DNA of 64,000 nt from Isochrysis galbana. Taxonomy: Eukaryota; Haptophyta; Isochrysidales; Isochrysidaceae. A program made the translations under genes and the position numbers. The notes below the pieces were generated by a model that saw only the letters and a program-made list of their open reading frames with translations, was not told where the DNA came from and did not search any database. Every line of letters begins with the position of its first letter. Position 1 is the first letter of the stretch. The stretch is taken from NCBI GenBank assembly GCA_018136815.1, contig CM030945.1, positions 161,811 through 225,810 of the forward strand. The letters are read 5' to 3'. Positions 51,252 to 63,100 of the stretch are shown here, in pieces.

Positions 51252-53114
51252 TCATGTTGCGACGTCATCTTTCTGGCGCGCAAGCAGCTCCTTCAGCGAG
51301 TCGTGCAGCTGTGCCGCGACCAGGCGTTGCTGAGCACACAGCACCTCCATCTTCTTGGTGTACTGGATAAGCCGATCGTCCTCCGCCGCCGTGCTATCAA
51401 CCCCTCGACACTCTGGGCCGCGCATCGGTATCCCCCACACGGCAGGTCGCGACGCTGACTCGTAGGCGCGCACAGCGGCCAGCTGCTCTTCCAAGAGGGT
51501 CCGCATCGTTTGTAAGGCCGCATTGTGCGAGCCGACGATTGAGACACAGCCATTTTCAATGTCCGACACCGATGGCGTACTCTCGAAATGGCCCAGGCCG
51601 CCCGGCATCGCTTCTGCTCCTCTTGTGAAAGTCAGGGCAATAGGGGTGCACGGCATAGGCGCAGTCAGGGACTGAGGTGCGCCAAGCCAGAGCGGCTCCG
51701 CCCGCAGCGCGGGCGACGTAGGATCACACTTAGCCGTCCTCGGGAGCAACAAGGGGGTATGGCCAGCCCGAGCGGCCGCGACCAATGGTGAGCTCGCGTC
51801 ACCACTCGACACCGGCCATCCATCGAGCGGGCAGATACAAGATGCGCGCACAAGAAGTCCGTGCCGCGCCTCGCACTCAAAGTAGCGCCTACCAGATACG
51901 GCGCCGTCGTGCCGCCCAGCCGGTGCGTCGAGTGAGACGCCGAACCACTCACCCGGCCCGAGTGAAGCCTCACCGCGCCAGAGAAGGGTGGCAAGGTGCC
52001 ATCCGAAGTCGGAAGCCAGTGCGCTGGCACAGCCCACTCTCGGCCAAGAGATGCCCCCCGCAGCCCCGCACACCCGGAGTCGCTCGCCGGAGGCGAGGTC
52101 TCGCACGAAGCGGGCGAGCCTAGCGGCCCACCTCCGAGTTTGCCGACCGCGAGCGTGGGCCTGGATGAGCACTGCCTGTGAGGACGGCGGCGGCGGCGGC
52201 AGCGGTGGCAGAAGCGGGGGGCCGAGCGGCCGCGAGCGAGCCGCGGCGGTGTGCCGCAGTGCTAGTTGGATACGATGCGGGAGGAACGCCACACGATGCG
52301 AGACGAAGCGCGGAGAGCGCTCTATAAGCGCAAGATAGGCATGGCGGGCGAGCTGCCGGCACGTGGCGTTGGCGTCGGCAAGCAGCGCCTCGAGCTCCTG
52401 TGCTACCGCCGGCGCACACTTGCGGATGACTGCATCCCCACGCGAGTCGGCCGTCGCACCGTTTCGACGAGGCTGGCGGGAGAGGGCGAGCAGGATGACC
52501 TCGGCCCTCCGTCGGCGAGCCGCCACTCCTTGCTGTGATCCCTGGCTCGGCGAATGAGCGCTGCGCAGCGCGAGCGCAGCCGCGGCCGCCCTGGGCAGGA
52601 GCGTGAGCGCAGAAAGCGCGCATTCGTGCGCACGGTCGGCAGTAGCGGCGTACGAGGCCGCATGGTCGAGCAGGAGCGGCAAGAGCTCGATCGACACGCC
52701 GTCCCCCTCCGCATCGGCACGTGCTGCAGCTGCACCCAACAGTGAGCATGCAGCACCCACGGAGGCCGCCTGCGACGACAGCAGAGGAGAGAACAAAGCT
52801 CAAAGAAGCAACAGCGAAGGCGTGTGTACATCACGATGTGCCAAATGTGCCCCGCACATCCCTTGCAGTCCCGGACCCAGGCCCCCGCTCTCTCTCCTCA
52901 CCGAGAGAAAGAAACGCACCTGAGCAGAGAGGAGAGAGAGGCGGAGCGCGCTGCACAGCTGGGGCTTGGCTGCTGCGAGTTCGGCGGGCGACGCGGCGCG
53001 CACGGCGGGGATCAGAGCCAGTAGCGCCGCGCCTCCACCGCCGCCACGCGCTCGCACCGCCTCTACCGCACGGGCCGAGGCCTCGGCAAGCGCGCTGCCC
53101 GCCGACGGCGCCAT
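51252..53114 (-). CDS. Microtubule-associated protein with TOG-like, IQ and CAP-Gly domains
   Basis: Exons 53114-52920 and 52769-51252, joined CAG|GTGCGT to TCGCAG|GCG in phase 0; 570 aa. The N-terminal 235 residues are Ala/Leu-rich helical repeats resembling a CLASP-type TOG/HEAT array (ELLPLLLDHAASYAATADRA, AVAQELEALLADANATCRQL, ARHAYLALIERSP). An IQ motif, LIQAHARGRQTRR, lies at about 266-278 and should bind calmodulin-like proteins. The CAP-Gly domain (about 320-378) shows LWRGEASLGPGEWFGVSLD and GRHDGAVSGRRYFECEARHG; the classic GKNDG is GRHDG. The C-terminus (495-570) is predicted coiled coil. CAP-Gly binds tubulin or EB1 tails and TOG domains bind tubulin, so a cytoskeletal or flagellar role is likely. 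The exact protein is not a family that I know by name. Confidence 0.75.
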
Positions 53115-53899
53115 CGGCGCCGCACGCGGTTAGCGGCAGTAGCGGCACCAATATTCAGTTATTGTGCTGTTATTATGTAAAAATCTTGCTAGTACAAGGT
53201 TTGACAGGGAGAGATGTAGACACAGGACCCAAGGGCCGGAGGGAGGTGACACGCTAGTGCAGTCCGGATTCGGGCAAGGTCGCGCAGGCGGCTGAGGTCA
53301 ACAGCAAGTGGTAAGGGTTAGAGAGTTGGAAGAAGGACATATCTGCCGCACTATGCACTGTCTCGTGTGCACGTTTGTAAAGTCTTTGAGTCGCGGTAAC
53401 CATGACGACCTCGGTTTGCATGCAAGAATATTTTTATCTCAACGAAACTCGAATTCGGAGCCACGGGTATGGTCAGCTTGCCGTGAGCACTGGCCGCTGT
53501 TGTTTACACTGTGCTCCTGCGCGTGCTATCCGGGCACACAGGATTATTCGCAGAGGCCATTGGATGAACTATAGAGACAACAAGTGGGAGAAGGGCATGC
53601 AAATTCAAGTCATCGCAGGGCGTGTTCGTGTCTTGAAACAACAAACTTGCCCGTGGTGTTGTGCACATTCCTGCAATCGCGCAGTTTCTTATGCATCTTT
53701 GCTCGTCGCCGGTCTTCACGTTACCACATCGCAACAGCATCGGAGCTTAATGTGTGGCACGGGGTGCTATTCAACTCGTCTCGTCACCCCTCGGCGTCGG
53801 TGGAAGCGTAGGAGAATCGCGCTTCGCGGAGTTGTGTGTGCACGCATGGCGGTCTTGCTTGCCGCGTAGTGATAGGCACTGCCTCTGCGCTAGGTCCAT
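53115..53899. other. Intergenic stretch without a supported gene
   Basis: Short frames only; the sequence is moderate in GC. It probably includes the promoter of the CAP-Gly gene (right part in minus sense) and the 3' flank of MgtE. Confidence 0.4.
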
Positions 53900-54730
53900 T
53901 CAGCTTAGACCCATGATGGAGTAGATTAGCATCGCGACAAAACAGGCGACCGTGATGCCGAGCACATCCACCAATACTTGCACGACGGGCGGGGACCCCA
54001 CCGCCGCACACCCATACCTGTCCAGCACCATCACGGTCACCACCGCAATGGCATTCGCGAGCACGACAATGAGCATGTACGAAAGCGAGATCGCGATCGC
54101 GTCGATGGAGTTGGCCTTCATCGAAAGCAAGCGCACGCGGGGAAAGGTGCAGATCCCCAGCGCAACTGCGAGGATTGCCCCCACTAGCACCTCTCGTGCC
54201 ACGACACGTGTGAAGTCGGATGGCACAATCTCGCCTGCACCTAGGCGACGAACAAGCTCTGCAATCGTCTGGCCGGACGAGTTGCCACCGCCTCCGACGA
54301 GCATGGTCAGAAACGCGGCGAGGACCACATGCTCCGCGATGAGGCCCTCAAATGCCTCTATCACCCAGCCCGAGGCTGACTGTACGAGCATCAGGCTGAG
54401 CAGCCAGGGGAAGCGTGCTCCAACGAGGTGCCAGATCGGAATGTCAAAATACATGGTGTGGACCACGCGCGGCTCAGCGGCGTGGGCATCTGAGCTTCCT
54501 GTCTGAAAGAAGATGGAGGGCCTCTTCCCCTCAGCAGCCGCAGCCCCTCGGCCAAAGAGCCGCCACGCGAGCGCTCTCCAAGCGTCGGAGGCTCTGAGCG
54601 ATGGTGTCGGCTCAGTTGAGGAGGGCACACTGGAGCCGATGAGGCGCGAGGCCTGTTCGGCCCGCCATGGCCGCACGCTCCACCATGGCCGAGCGTCGGC
54701 ACCCGCCATTCCCGCAGAGACTCCCGCCAT
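53900..54730 (-). CDS. MgtE/SLC41-type divalent cation transporter, single membrane domain
   Basis: 276 aa, intronless. After an N-terminal tail of about 95 residues come five membrane segments of the MgtE fold: RFPWLLSLMLVQSASGWVIE, IAEHVVLAAFLTMLVGG, the signature GGGGNSSGQTIAELVRRLGAG, VLVGAILAVALGICTFPRV, IAISLSYMLIVVLANAIAVV, and VLVDVLGITVACFVAMLIYS. The family carries Mg2+ and related cations. The cytosolic MgtE_N and CBS gating domains of bacterial MgtE are absent, so activity would need dimerisation and different regulation. The absence of introns, unlike its neighbours, hints at retro-copy or transfer. ATG 54730 is the first in frame; ATG 54709 is also possible. Confidence 0.85.
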   Translation of the reverse strand: MAGVSAGMAGADARPWWSVRPWRAEQASRLIGSSVPSSTEPTPSLRASDAWRALAWRLFGRGAAAAEGKRPSIFFQTGSSDAHAAEPRVVHTMYFDIPIWHLVGARFPWLLSLMLVQSASGWVIEAFEGLIAEHVVLAAFLTMLVGGGGNSSGQTIAELVRRLGAGEIVPSDFTRVVAREVLVGAILAVALGICTFPRVRLLSMKANSIDAIAISLSYMLIVVLANAIAVVTVMVLDRYGCAAVGSPPVVQVLVDVLGITVACFVAMLIYSIMGLS

Positions 54731-56225
54731 CGTCTCCTCCCCTCTCCCTCCCCCCTCCCCTCTTCCCTGTCCCTTTTCTTTTCTCCCGTTTTACCCGTTT
54801 CCCTTTCTCCTTTTCAACCCTTCCTTTTCCTTTCTTTCCCTCGTCCACGAGGAAAAGGAGAGGAGAGAGAGAGTACGAGAGCACCTACTTTCCTACTTTA
54901 GGTCACCCCATTTCCTTTCTCGCCTCTTCTCGCCTAAAACAATAAATAGAAGTAGTAGGAGTGGTCTGATATCAGCAGTGAAAAGCAGTGGTCTGGTATC
55001 AAAAAATGGAAGGATATCCAGTGTTTGATGCTTATACAATTTTGACCGTATGTAAGCAGAAGCCCATTGCCGGAAGCAAGCGTCATAAGTAACTCATAAC
55101 CCTAGATGTGACAGACAGAAACAACGTTTTACTTTTTTTTCGATTTTCGAGGCCACCAACAGTGTTTTTCACCGCCGTCTTTCACTTAAAGTCTTTCAAA
55201 TGCCACCGTTTTTCGACGGTCGCGCGCGAGCGCTCGGACTCGGAGGTGCGAGCGAGCGAGCGAGCGCGCTCGGGGTAAAAAAAACAGCATCTGAAGATTC
55301 AGCAGTCAGCAGGCTACTACCGCTAGCTATAAAGACCACGCACTCACGGTACCGACTCACGCCATCGCCTGTACCCCAGAACACTCACTCCCTTTACACT
55401 ACCCCCTTCATTCCTTTGTCTTTGGTATGGGGGGGGGGGGGGGGGGCGTGCACTACGACGGGCCAAGCGCAAGGGGCGGGCTGGGGCCGACCTGTTGTTG
55501 GGTGTTCCTGTTCCTGTGGCACACAAATAACGTAGAACGCCTTCTGAACTATCTTATAGTGTCCCCGGGGGGTCTCGGCCCCCGCCCTCCGGCCTTTCCT
55601 CGTCCGATGCCGCACTTCCGCGGTGTCTAGCCCATCAATCATGCGCAGCACCGTCATTTTGACGCCTCGCGGCCTGCTGCGCACTGCATGCGCGCGAGGG
55701 GCTGGCAGTAGATGCCAGCAGGGGCGAGGTGGAGGGCGCAGGCGACGCGGTGCGCCCGCGCAGGGTTTTGTACTGCCTGCCCAGGGGTAACCGTGCCCGG
55801 GGAACGCAGGCGCGCGTCGCACAGCGCGACCTGTGGTGCACTTTTGTGGTCGACGTCGATTTCGCACGAGCGCGAAAACGTTTTTGGGTCTGTGTGTTGA
55901 ATGGCGTCGAAAATGTGCATATTTCATATTTCTTATAAGATTCTGCCTTATATCTTATATACCCATTTCCAGTGTAATACCCTAAAAATCGCGTGATAAA
56001 ACCTCAATCTTGACTTGGTGATTTTTCACCCTTAGTAGTTAAAAGGCGTGTTTGACCGCCCTATGGTAGTGGTAGGTGGCCCGGTCAAAATTTCCGTAAG
56101 TAAGCATAACTCACTTCCTCAGAGCGCTTCGATAAGTAAACTATTTTTTTCGTAAGTCAGCTTAATAAGCAGCAAACACTGGGATATTCAGTACTCTACT
56201 TGAGATTTGAGATGAAGGAAGGGGT
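54731..56225. other. Intergenic stretch
   Basis: 54740-54850 is a pyrimidine-rich tract. 54960-55010 has a short duplication (agtggtctgatatcag). 55394-55665 minus carries an open frame (MTVLRMIDGLDTAEVRHRTR) without recognised family. 55930-56225 is AT-richer and empty. Confidence 0.35.
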
Positions 56226-56463
56226 TATCACAGGGTGTCTTGTGCCATTTGTGGTTCTATACCGTTAGTGTGCCTTGTGTGGCAGAGCCCCTCCATATCA
56301 CCGGGAGCCCGCAGCGCGAGCCCCGGCGGCGGTGAGAGAGCGGCGCGGCGCGCCGCCATCGCGCTACGCCATTACAAGATGATTAAAAGATACCTAGGGG
56401 GCTCTGCCACACAAGGCACACTAACGGTATAGAACCACAAATGGCACAAGACACCCTGTGATA
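56226..56463. mobile_element. MITE-like element with perfect 66-bp inverted arms
   Basis: 56226-56291 and 56398-56463 are exact reverse complements, starting TATCACAGGGTGTC. They enclose 106 bp of GC-rich sequence. No target duplication is obvious (gggt on the left, gggc on the right). No coding capacity. The arms could also transcribe into a long hairpin RNA. Confidence 0.85.
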
Positions 56464-56693
56464 GGGCTTTCACACAGAAGATCGTACTATTGTACAACAT
56501 ATACTCGAGTAGGAGTACCGCTCTCGCCACATATCCAGTATGTACATACATGGACCTTTACTTTCGTACCATCGCCGGGGAACGCCGCGCCAACCGTCGT
56601 GGCGGCCGCCTCTTCTTCTCTCTCCCTGCCTTTGCCTCTCCCTCCCCTTCTCGGGGCCCTCACGCCTTCGCCTTAGCTCCAGCATCATCAGAG

Positions 56694-57449
56694 ATGCATC
56701 GATCCGTCACCCTCACCGCACTGCGCTTCGTTGCCATGATTGGCCACCTCTTCTCCACAATCCTCTTCACACTCTCCAGGGTGCGCCAGCTGCACTCCTT
56801 GCCTCCATGGCCGCCTCTCTTCCCCTTGAGTTTACGGCACCCTGCGTGACGCGTGCCAATGCAGGGGGAAAGGGCGCTCAGAGTCACTTCCACCTGCCTC
56901 CGCAGAGAGACAATGTGATCGTCGCGCTCAAGTTTGACTACACACAGGATGACATCGGCTGGCGGGAGCGGGAGGTCAGCACCGCATGTGCGCTGATCCT
57001 CACATGCTTGGGCATCCAGGTGACGACGGCGCGTCTCTTCAGAACGCTTGCACTTGTTCGACAAGCCCTGCTTTAGTCTCCCCCCTCGATGAGCTTAGCG
57101 TGTGCACCGTTCCTCTTTGCGACTTTGTGTAGTTTGCTCATGATGAGGTGCCCACAGTTGTCGATTGTGTTAGTTAATCAATGGTCTGCGCAAAGACCTG
57201 ATGTTTTTCTCCCTCTTTCAATTGCAGGCAATTGCCTTCTTCGGTGGCTATTCCCTCTTTTCAGCCCCGCTGACGCTCCTTAATCTAACTTGCCATATCG
57301 TTGGAGGTGCGCTCATCTCGCTCCTCATTCTGACCAAGGCACATTATGCTTGGATTTGGTATATCTTTGCCGTCTTCTCATGCATACCAACGTTTTTCGA
57401 TGTGAGCAAAATACTCTCGGCATGTCTGAGGTCAGGCAAACGCTCATAA
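56694..57449 (+). CDS. TMEM107: TMEM107-family ciliary transition-zone membrane protein
   Basis: Exons 56694-56780, 56906-57019 and 57228-57449, all phase 0 (AGG|GTGCGC, CAG|GTGACG donors; CGCAG and TTGCAG acceptors); 140 aa, the same length as the human protein. Four membrane segments: LRFVAMIGHLFSTILFTLS; STACALILTCLGIQAIAFF; LLNLTCHIVGGALISLLIL; WIWYIFAVFSCIPTFFDVSK. The second and third are separated by SLFSAPLT, where animal TMEM107 has SMFNSTQS, and WYIFVFCSALP-like sequence is conserved. TMEM107 sits in the MKS module of the transition zone and controls ciliary membrane composition. Its presence implies a flagellated life stage. Confidence 0.85.
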
Positions 57450-57544
57450 GTTGATGTGTCATGTAAGCAGATTCCGAACCTGCATTCCGATACCGATTCC
57501 CCACCGCACTCCACCGTTGTGCCGGGGAAAATACATTTTGTGAT

Positions 57545-57850
57545 ATTTAAATCATGACTTCCAAAAGGCATTTTGTGATGTGTTAATAATATCCTCACCA
57601 CACGCGCGGCCTTGCACAGACTTTTCGCAGCCACGCCCACGTCCCTTCCCAATCCTTCCACCCGCCTCACAGCGCGTCCCCTCGTGCACTACGTAGGGGC
57701 CCAGTGTACGGGGCTTTCGGGGGCAGGCAGCGTGTCCCGGTCCCCGGTGGTCAGTTCTCTTCTCCCTCCTGCGCGCCATCAGGCTACTGGTTTTCAGTGC
57801 GTCTTGTTTCATGTAGGCCTTCCTTGTGGTTAGTTTTAGTTCGCCCACGG
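57545..57850 (-). mobile_element. LINE 3'-end fragment
   Basis: cgcagccacgcccacgtccc, gcgcgtcccctcgtgcactac and aggggcccagtg match the 3' end of the family at 15250-15310 and 37460-37530. The T tail is degraded. 57870-57990 next to it is a diverged GGATATTTGGG-type repeat with GGACATTTGGGC units; 57991-58370 has no gene. Confidence 0.5.
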
Positions 57851-58372
57851 TTGTTTCGTGGTGGTTAGGGCTTGGCGGAAATGTCAAGACAGTTCTTTAG
57901 ACATTTGGGCGGATTTTGGCCGGAAAAAATCACGTGACGTGTTCGGACATTTGGGCTGGCAAGGCTTGGCTCTAAAGATATTGAAGGACATTGTCGTGAC
58001 AGGGCTGGCAAGCGTGAGCGCAGCAAAAAAAAAGCACTTATTAAAGTAAAACGGGGGGGCTCTGGGCACGTGAGAGGAACAAGAAGAGTATCAGTGCAAA
58101 GTTCACGGGGCCATGCCTCAATATATAGATAAACAGCTTGTTACGATAATTGTGACGCCGCTCCGCACTCCGCAAGCCGGCTGCTGTCTGCAATGGCCCC
58201 TGGTGAGCTTCCTTCCCCCTGTCCCTCCCCCCCACGCTTGCTAGCTTGCACATGGCATGGCTGCGCGCGCCACGCGCCGGCCGCTCTTTCACACTCACAC
58301 CGTCGCGCCCTTTCGGCCCATCGCCCTCGTGCAGGTCCGGCATGCCGCACGCGCAGCATGTCGTTGTTCTCC

Positions 58373-58495
58373 CCTCTCGATGTAGGCAGCGACAAGGAGG
58401 AGGAGGAGGAGGGAGTGGAAGAGATGCTCCATGTGGACGACGAGGATGAGGACGACGACGAGAGCGACTGCGAGAGCAGCGAGGACAAGGAGTAG
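58373..58495 (+). CDS. Short acidic ORF, possible transposon leader
   Basis: The end of an open frame (MSLFSPLDVGSDKEEEEEGV, then Asp/Glu runs) stops at 58495, just before the minisatellite. It resembles the acidic leaders of the hAT-associated ORFs at 18060 and 39486. Weak. Confidence 0.2.
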   Translation, partial: PLDVGSDKEEEEEGVEEMLHVDDEDEDDDESDCESSEDKE

Positions 58496-58520
58496 GATAA
58501 CGTCGAGCTCCTCGTCAAGG

Positions 58521-59162
58521 TCGGAACCTCAACAAGTTGACTGCACACACGCAACAAGTTGACTCCCCGCTCAACAAGTTGACTCTATCCGCAACAAGTT
58601 GACTTCAGACACTGAAGAAGTTAACTCCACACACTGAACAAGCTGACTCCGTACACTGAGCAAGTTCACTCTACCCGCTGGGAACCTCAACAAGTTGACT
58701 GCACACACGCAACAAGTTGACTCCCCGCTCAACAAGTTGACTCTATCCGCAACAAGTTGACTTCAGACACTGAAGATGTTAACTCCACACACTGAACAAG
58801 CTGACTCCGTACACTGAGCAAGTTCACTCTACCCGCAACAAGTTCACTGCACGCACTCAACTAGTTGACTCCACGCAGAACAAGTTGACCCCACCCTAAA
58901 CAAGTTGACTCCACACTCAACAAGTTGACTCCACACTGAACAAGTTGACTCCACGCTGAACCAGGTGACTCTACCCTCAACGAGTTGACTCCACACACTG
59001 AACACGTTGACTCCACACCCTCGACAAGTTCACTGAACGCAGTGGATCCTACCCTCAACAAGTCGACTCCATACACTCAACAAGTTGACTCCACACTTAA
59101 CAAGTTGACCCTGCCCTCAACAAGTTGACTCCACACACTGAACAAGCTGACTCCACACTGAG
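58521..59162. repeat. Minisatellite of CAACAAGTTGACTCC units
   Basis: Roughly thirty units of 14-20 bp on the theme ACACTCAACAAGTTGACTCC. The first part is a higher-order duplication: about 160 bp from 58525 repeats from 58687. CAACAAGTTG is itself nearly palindromic. Confidence 0.95.
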
Positions 59163-59841
59163 GCAGGGAGAGGGGGGGGGGGGAGAGGGAAAAAGGGAGA
59201 GAGAGGTGAGGGAGGGAGAGTGGGAGAAAGTGGGAAGGAGTACGCTGCCGCCGCCGACTGTGCCCACCTCATCAAAGGTGCCCACGCCGCGCCGTCTGTG
59301 TTCTGTGTGAGCGCTGCGCCAGCCCTCACCCTCCTCGCCCTCGTTCTTCCTTCCCGCTCCCATCGCTGCGCTCTGGCGCGTGCACGCTCGCCGCCTGCCA
59401 CAGGTGCGACCAGCGACCAACTCTGCCAACTTGTCGGCCGCCACTGCCGCCGACCCTTGAAAGCCGGCGCTCCACCTCTGTGCGGTGCTGGCGCGCCGTA
59501 CCGACCGCCCTCCCTCTTCCTTCGCAGCCCCACCACCTTTGGCTTTCACCGACGCTTGCCGCTCCTCCAGCCGCCACCTGACCTGCACCTGGCTGCTCAG
59601 CGCACCGCCCGTGTTCTCGCCATCTGAGCCGCCGCCGCCCACCACCCACCACCTATTTCCGCCGTCCTCCCCTTCCTTCCCCCACCCACTGAGGTTGCGG
59701 CTGAGACGAACGGCGCTGTCGCGCGCACCCTACCGCTGCCTCCCGAGAGAGGGAGAGAGAGGGAGGGAGGGAGAGAGGGAGAGAGAGGGAGAGAAGGAGG
59801 GAGGGAGGGAGAGAGAGAGAGAGAGAAGAGAGGGAGGGAGG

Positions 59842-59925
<84 letters not shown>

Positions 59926-60120
59926 CCCCCGTTTGCTCTCGGGGGATTTCCTCTCCCCCCGATAGCTACTGGGAGATCCGCTTACGGCACCCCCCAGGAG
60001 CAATCTCCCAATAGCTCTCTGGGGATTTTCTCGGTCCCCCGATAGCTCTCAGTGGGGCTGTTGGCGATCGGGAGAAAATTTCCCCCCGATAGCTCCTGGG
60101 GGCCCCCGAGAGCTCCGGGG
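59163..60120. repeat. Purine microsatellites and CCCGATAGCTC palindromic motifs
   Basis: 59163-59235 is a G/GA tract, 59745-59923 a GA repeat. 59930-60120 carries five to six copies of a motif like CCCCGATAGCTCCTGGGGG, in which the flanking C and G runs pair around the AGCT core. The 59236-59744 interval holds Pro/Arg-rich frames only. Confidence 0.75.
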
Positions 60121-60181
60121 GGGCGTTGGCTCCTGGGGGGTAACATATATACAGTAGTAATATAATACTACTATCTCTTAA

Positions 60182-63100
60182 GAGGCGGGGGGAAGCACCC
60201 GCGAAGGTGCTTCGACGTGCCCCCATGGCCAGCCCCCATACGGAGAACCCAGAGGGCTTGGAGGGCGCTGAGGGCGCTGGGGGCATTGGTATGCACCCTG
60301 AGGGCGAGTCTTATCCCTCGGATGACGACGCCGCGCCCGAGAATCCCGAGCCCTACCAGTTTGCGGGCGACGATGACGAGGACGAGGGCGTCGAGAACGT
60401 CACGGACGAGGTGGAGGTGCAAGTGTTGGTGGGACGCGCCGAGGCGGCCCCTGACGGCGAGGAGGAGGAGGATGGATGGCCCACACTCGACAGCGGCCGC
60501 GCCCCCGCTGCCGGCCGGCCAGCCGCAGGCCATGCCGGTCGCAATCAGGCGACTGGTGGCAGCCCCCCCACCGCCACAGCCGCTGCGGCAACTACTACTT
60601 GCCCCCCCGGCCTAGAGTTGCTCGAGGCGCACGAAGTCAAAGATCTAAAGGTGTCGGAGCTCAAGATGCATCTTTGTTGGCGCGCCATGCCTGTCTACGG
60701 CGACAAGGCCACTCTCGCTGAGCGACTTCGAGGTGCTCTTGAACGGCGCGCTCCTCTGCTGCAGTCGATCGTCACGTCGAGCTCGCGCTCGACCAACCAG
60801 CCGAAGCAGGCCAAGTGGCTTTGGGAGCCCTGCCCGGCCGTCGGCCCGGCTCGTCCCGTGTTCCAAGGCAACCCCAACTGGATGCCCTCAGGTCACGTAG
60901 CGTCTCTCACGGCGGCATCACATCCTTTTCTGTGGTTCGACAAGTTCATGAGCATCGAGATGCGGCAGAAGATGACGGCAAATACGAACAAGTACCAGGG
61001 CTACCTGCAGGCGTTGGGCAACCTGAACTACCAGCATGCGCAGAGGTTCTCGCTCAACGAAATCGACTGGTACTTCGCCGCCCTGATTCTGAACGGTCTC
61101 AACCCGGTTCCATCCATGGACATGGTGCACGTGAAGAGCTGGGGACTGAAGGGGTCGCGCGTAGCAGACCTCCTCACGCGCGACCGTTTCCGAGAGCTCA
61201 CCGCATTGTTTCACATTTCTGATCCGATGACCGAGGTCAAGAAGGGCGCCTCGCCGCATTGGGACGTGCTCTACAAGGTGCGGCCGTTGCTCGACCATTT
61301 TCTCCAAAATTCCATGAAGTGCGTCGTGCCGGGTGAGAAGTTCTCCATCGACGAGATTACCTGGGGATTCCAAGGTCGACAAGCCGATCTGAAGCAGCGC
61401 TGCGGCAAATTCAAGCGCGCCGGAGATGGGATCCAAGCCGATGCCCTCGTTCTCGACGGCGGCTTCCTCTTCTACTGTGTCTTTCGTGGAGACAACACGG
61501 CACCCACCTTTGTCAAGGAGTTCTCACCTCTCCACAATCGCTGCCTGCTGCTGCTGTCAAAGCTGAAACAAGACGGCTCGAAGATATATTGGGACAACTT
61601 GTACCCATCGCTCGAAGTATGTGCCACATTGGCACAAGGTGGTTCCTACACCACTACATGGCCGGGCGGCCCGGCATATGGCAAAGAGGTTGCGATCAAG
61701 GTGCCAATTGTCCTCACCAATGGTACATGCCGCACGAATCGTGGTATTCCTGCGGCATGCAGGCAACCAGGCAAGGTCGGTCTGAGCAAGGCTGCTGTTG
61801 ATGCGATCAAAGCTAAGCCTCCGGCGGAGCGTGTGAAAGCTCTTATGACCCGTGAGGAGCCGCGAGTTTTGTGTGTGTCGTATTTCGACAATGGTCCCGT
61901 TCACATGATGTCTACCATCCACACGAGTGCCGAGTTTGTGACCGTGAAAAAGAAGGTCTATGATACGGCTGTGAAAGCGCACAAGGAGATAGATGTCGAA
62001 AGGCTCTCACTTATTCACGATTACAACCAGCACATGAATAATGTGGATCGCTTCGACCAGTTATCTCACTACTACAACCTGGACGGCATGGGATGGCGCG
62101 ATCGAAAGTGGTGGCACCCAGTATTCAAGGGCCTGTTGAAAGCCTGCTGTGATAACGCGTACGTCCTCTACAAGAAGCAATTTGAGCTGGAAAAGATGGA
62201 AGAGCTAGAGGTCTATCGAGCGCTTGCTGGCTTGAGCGCATCCACAACTGACTCTCCAGCTAGCAATACTCGCAGGTGCGCATCATGAATTTTATTCTTG
62301 TCCCCCCCGGTCAGCCCGTGCACATCGTATCGCGCAGCAGCAAGCAGCAACGGCGCCGACAGAGACGGCAACGCGCAGCGCACACACCTTTCCAGACTGA
62401 AGCTCGACCCGATCTGCGGAACAATGCTCTCTCACAACACGCCTCTGCCCCTCTCTCATAACACCCCTCTGCCCCTGCCTCAGAGTTGAAGCCATGAAGG
62501 CGAAGGAAAAGAAAATGATGCTGAAAATGCCCATGTCGCACTTCCGTTTCCTCGAGATGATTTCGGAGGGCTTGTTCATCGAGGGTTTCAACCACGGCCG
62601 CGCCGCGGCCGACCATGTGAAGCTCGAAGCATACACCACCGAGCAGCTCGAAGAACTGGTCGACACATCCAAGCGTCGATGCCAGCGCCCTCGAATGCGT
62701 GCGGCACGCCAAAACATACGAGACAACCTGCTGTGCGCACAACACGAGTCCATGAGTGAACATCAGATCAGATCGGTGCCCAAGTGGGCGATCGACCGGG
62801 GCCGCGCGTATTGCGGGCTCACGTGCTGCCCAGAGACAACAAACAAGGCGAGCAGCTCGTCGCATCGGCATAAGCAAGCGCCGCGTGCAAAAGCAGGCTC
62901 AGGTGTGTGGTGCGTGCGGTGCGAGCGTGCCTTCCACCCAGCATGCTACACGATCTACCATCGCGGCGCCCAATCTTTCGACGAGCTCGTCGTGAGCACG
63001 CCACCTTCAGCGACTACATCGAAGAGTTCTACTGGCCGGGCGCGCGGCACCAAGAGGCGTCTGGTCGACTCCGAATCGGAGGAGGAGACGGACCAAGACG

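Noticed and set aside
58521-59162. Possible CRISPR array
   Set aside because: Units of 14-20 bp without unique spacers, in a eukaryotic genome; it is a minisatellite.
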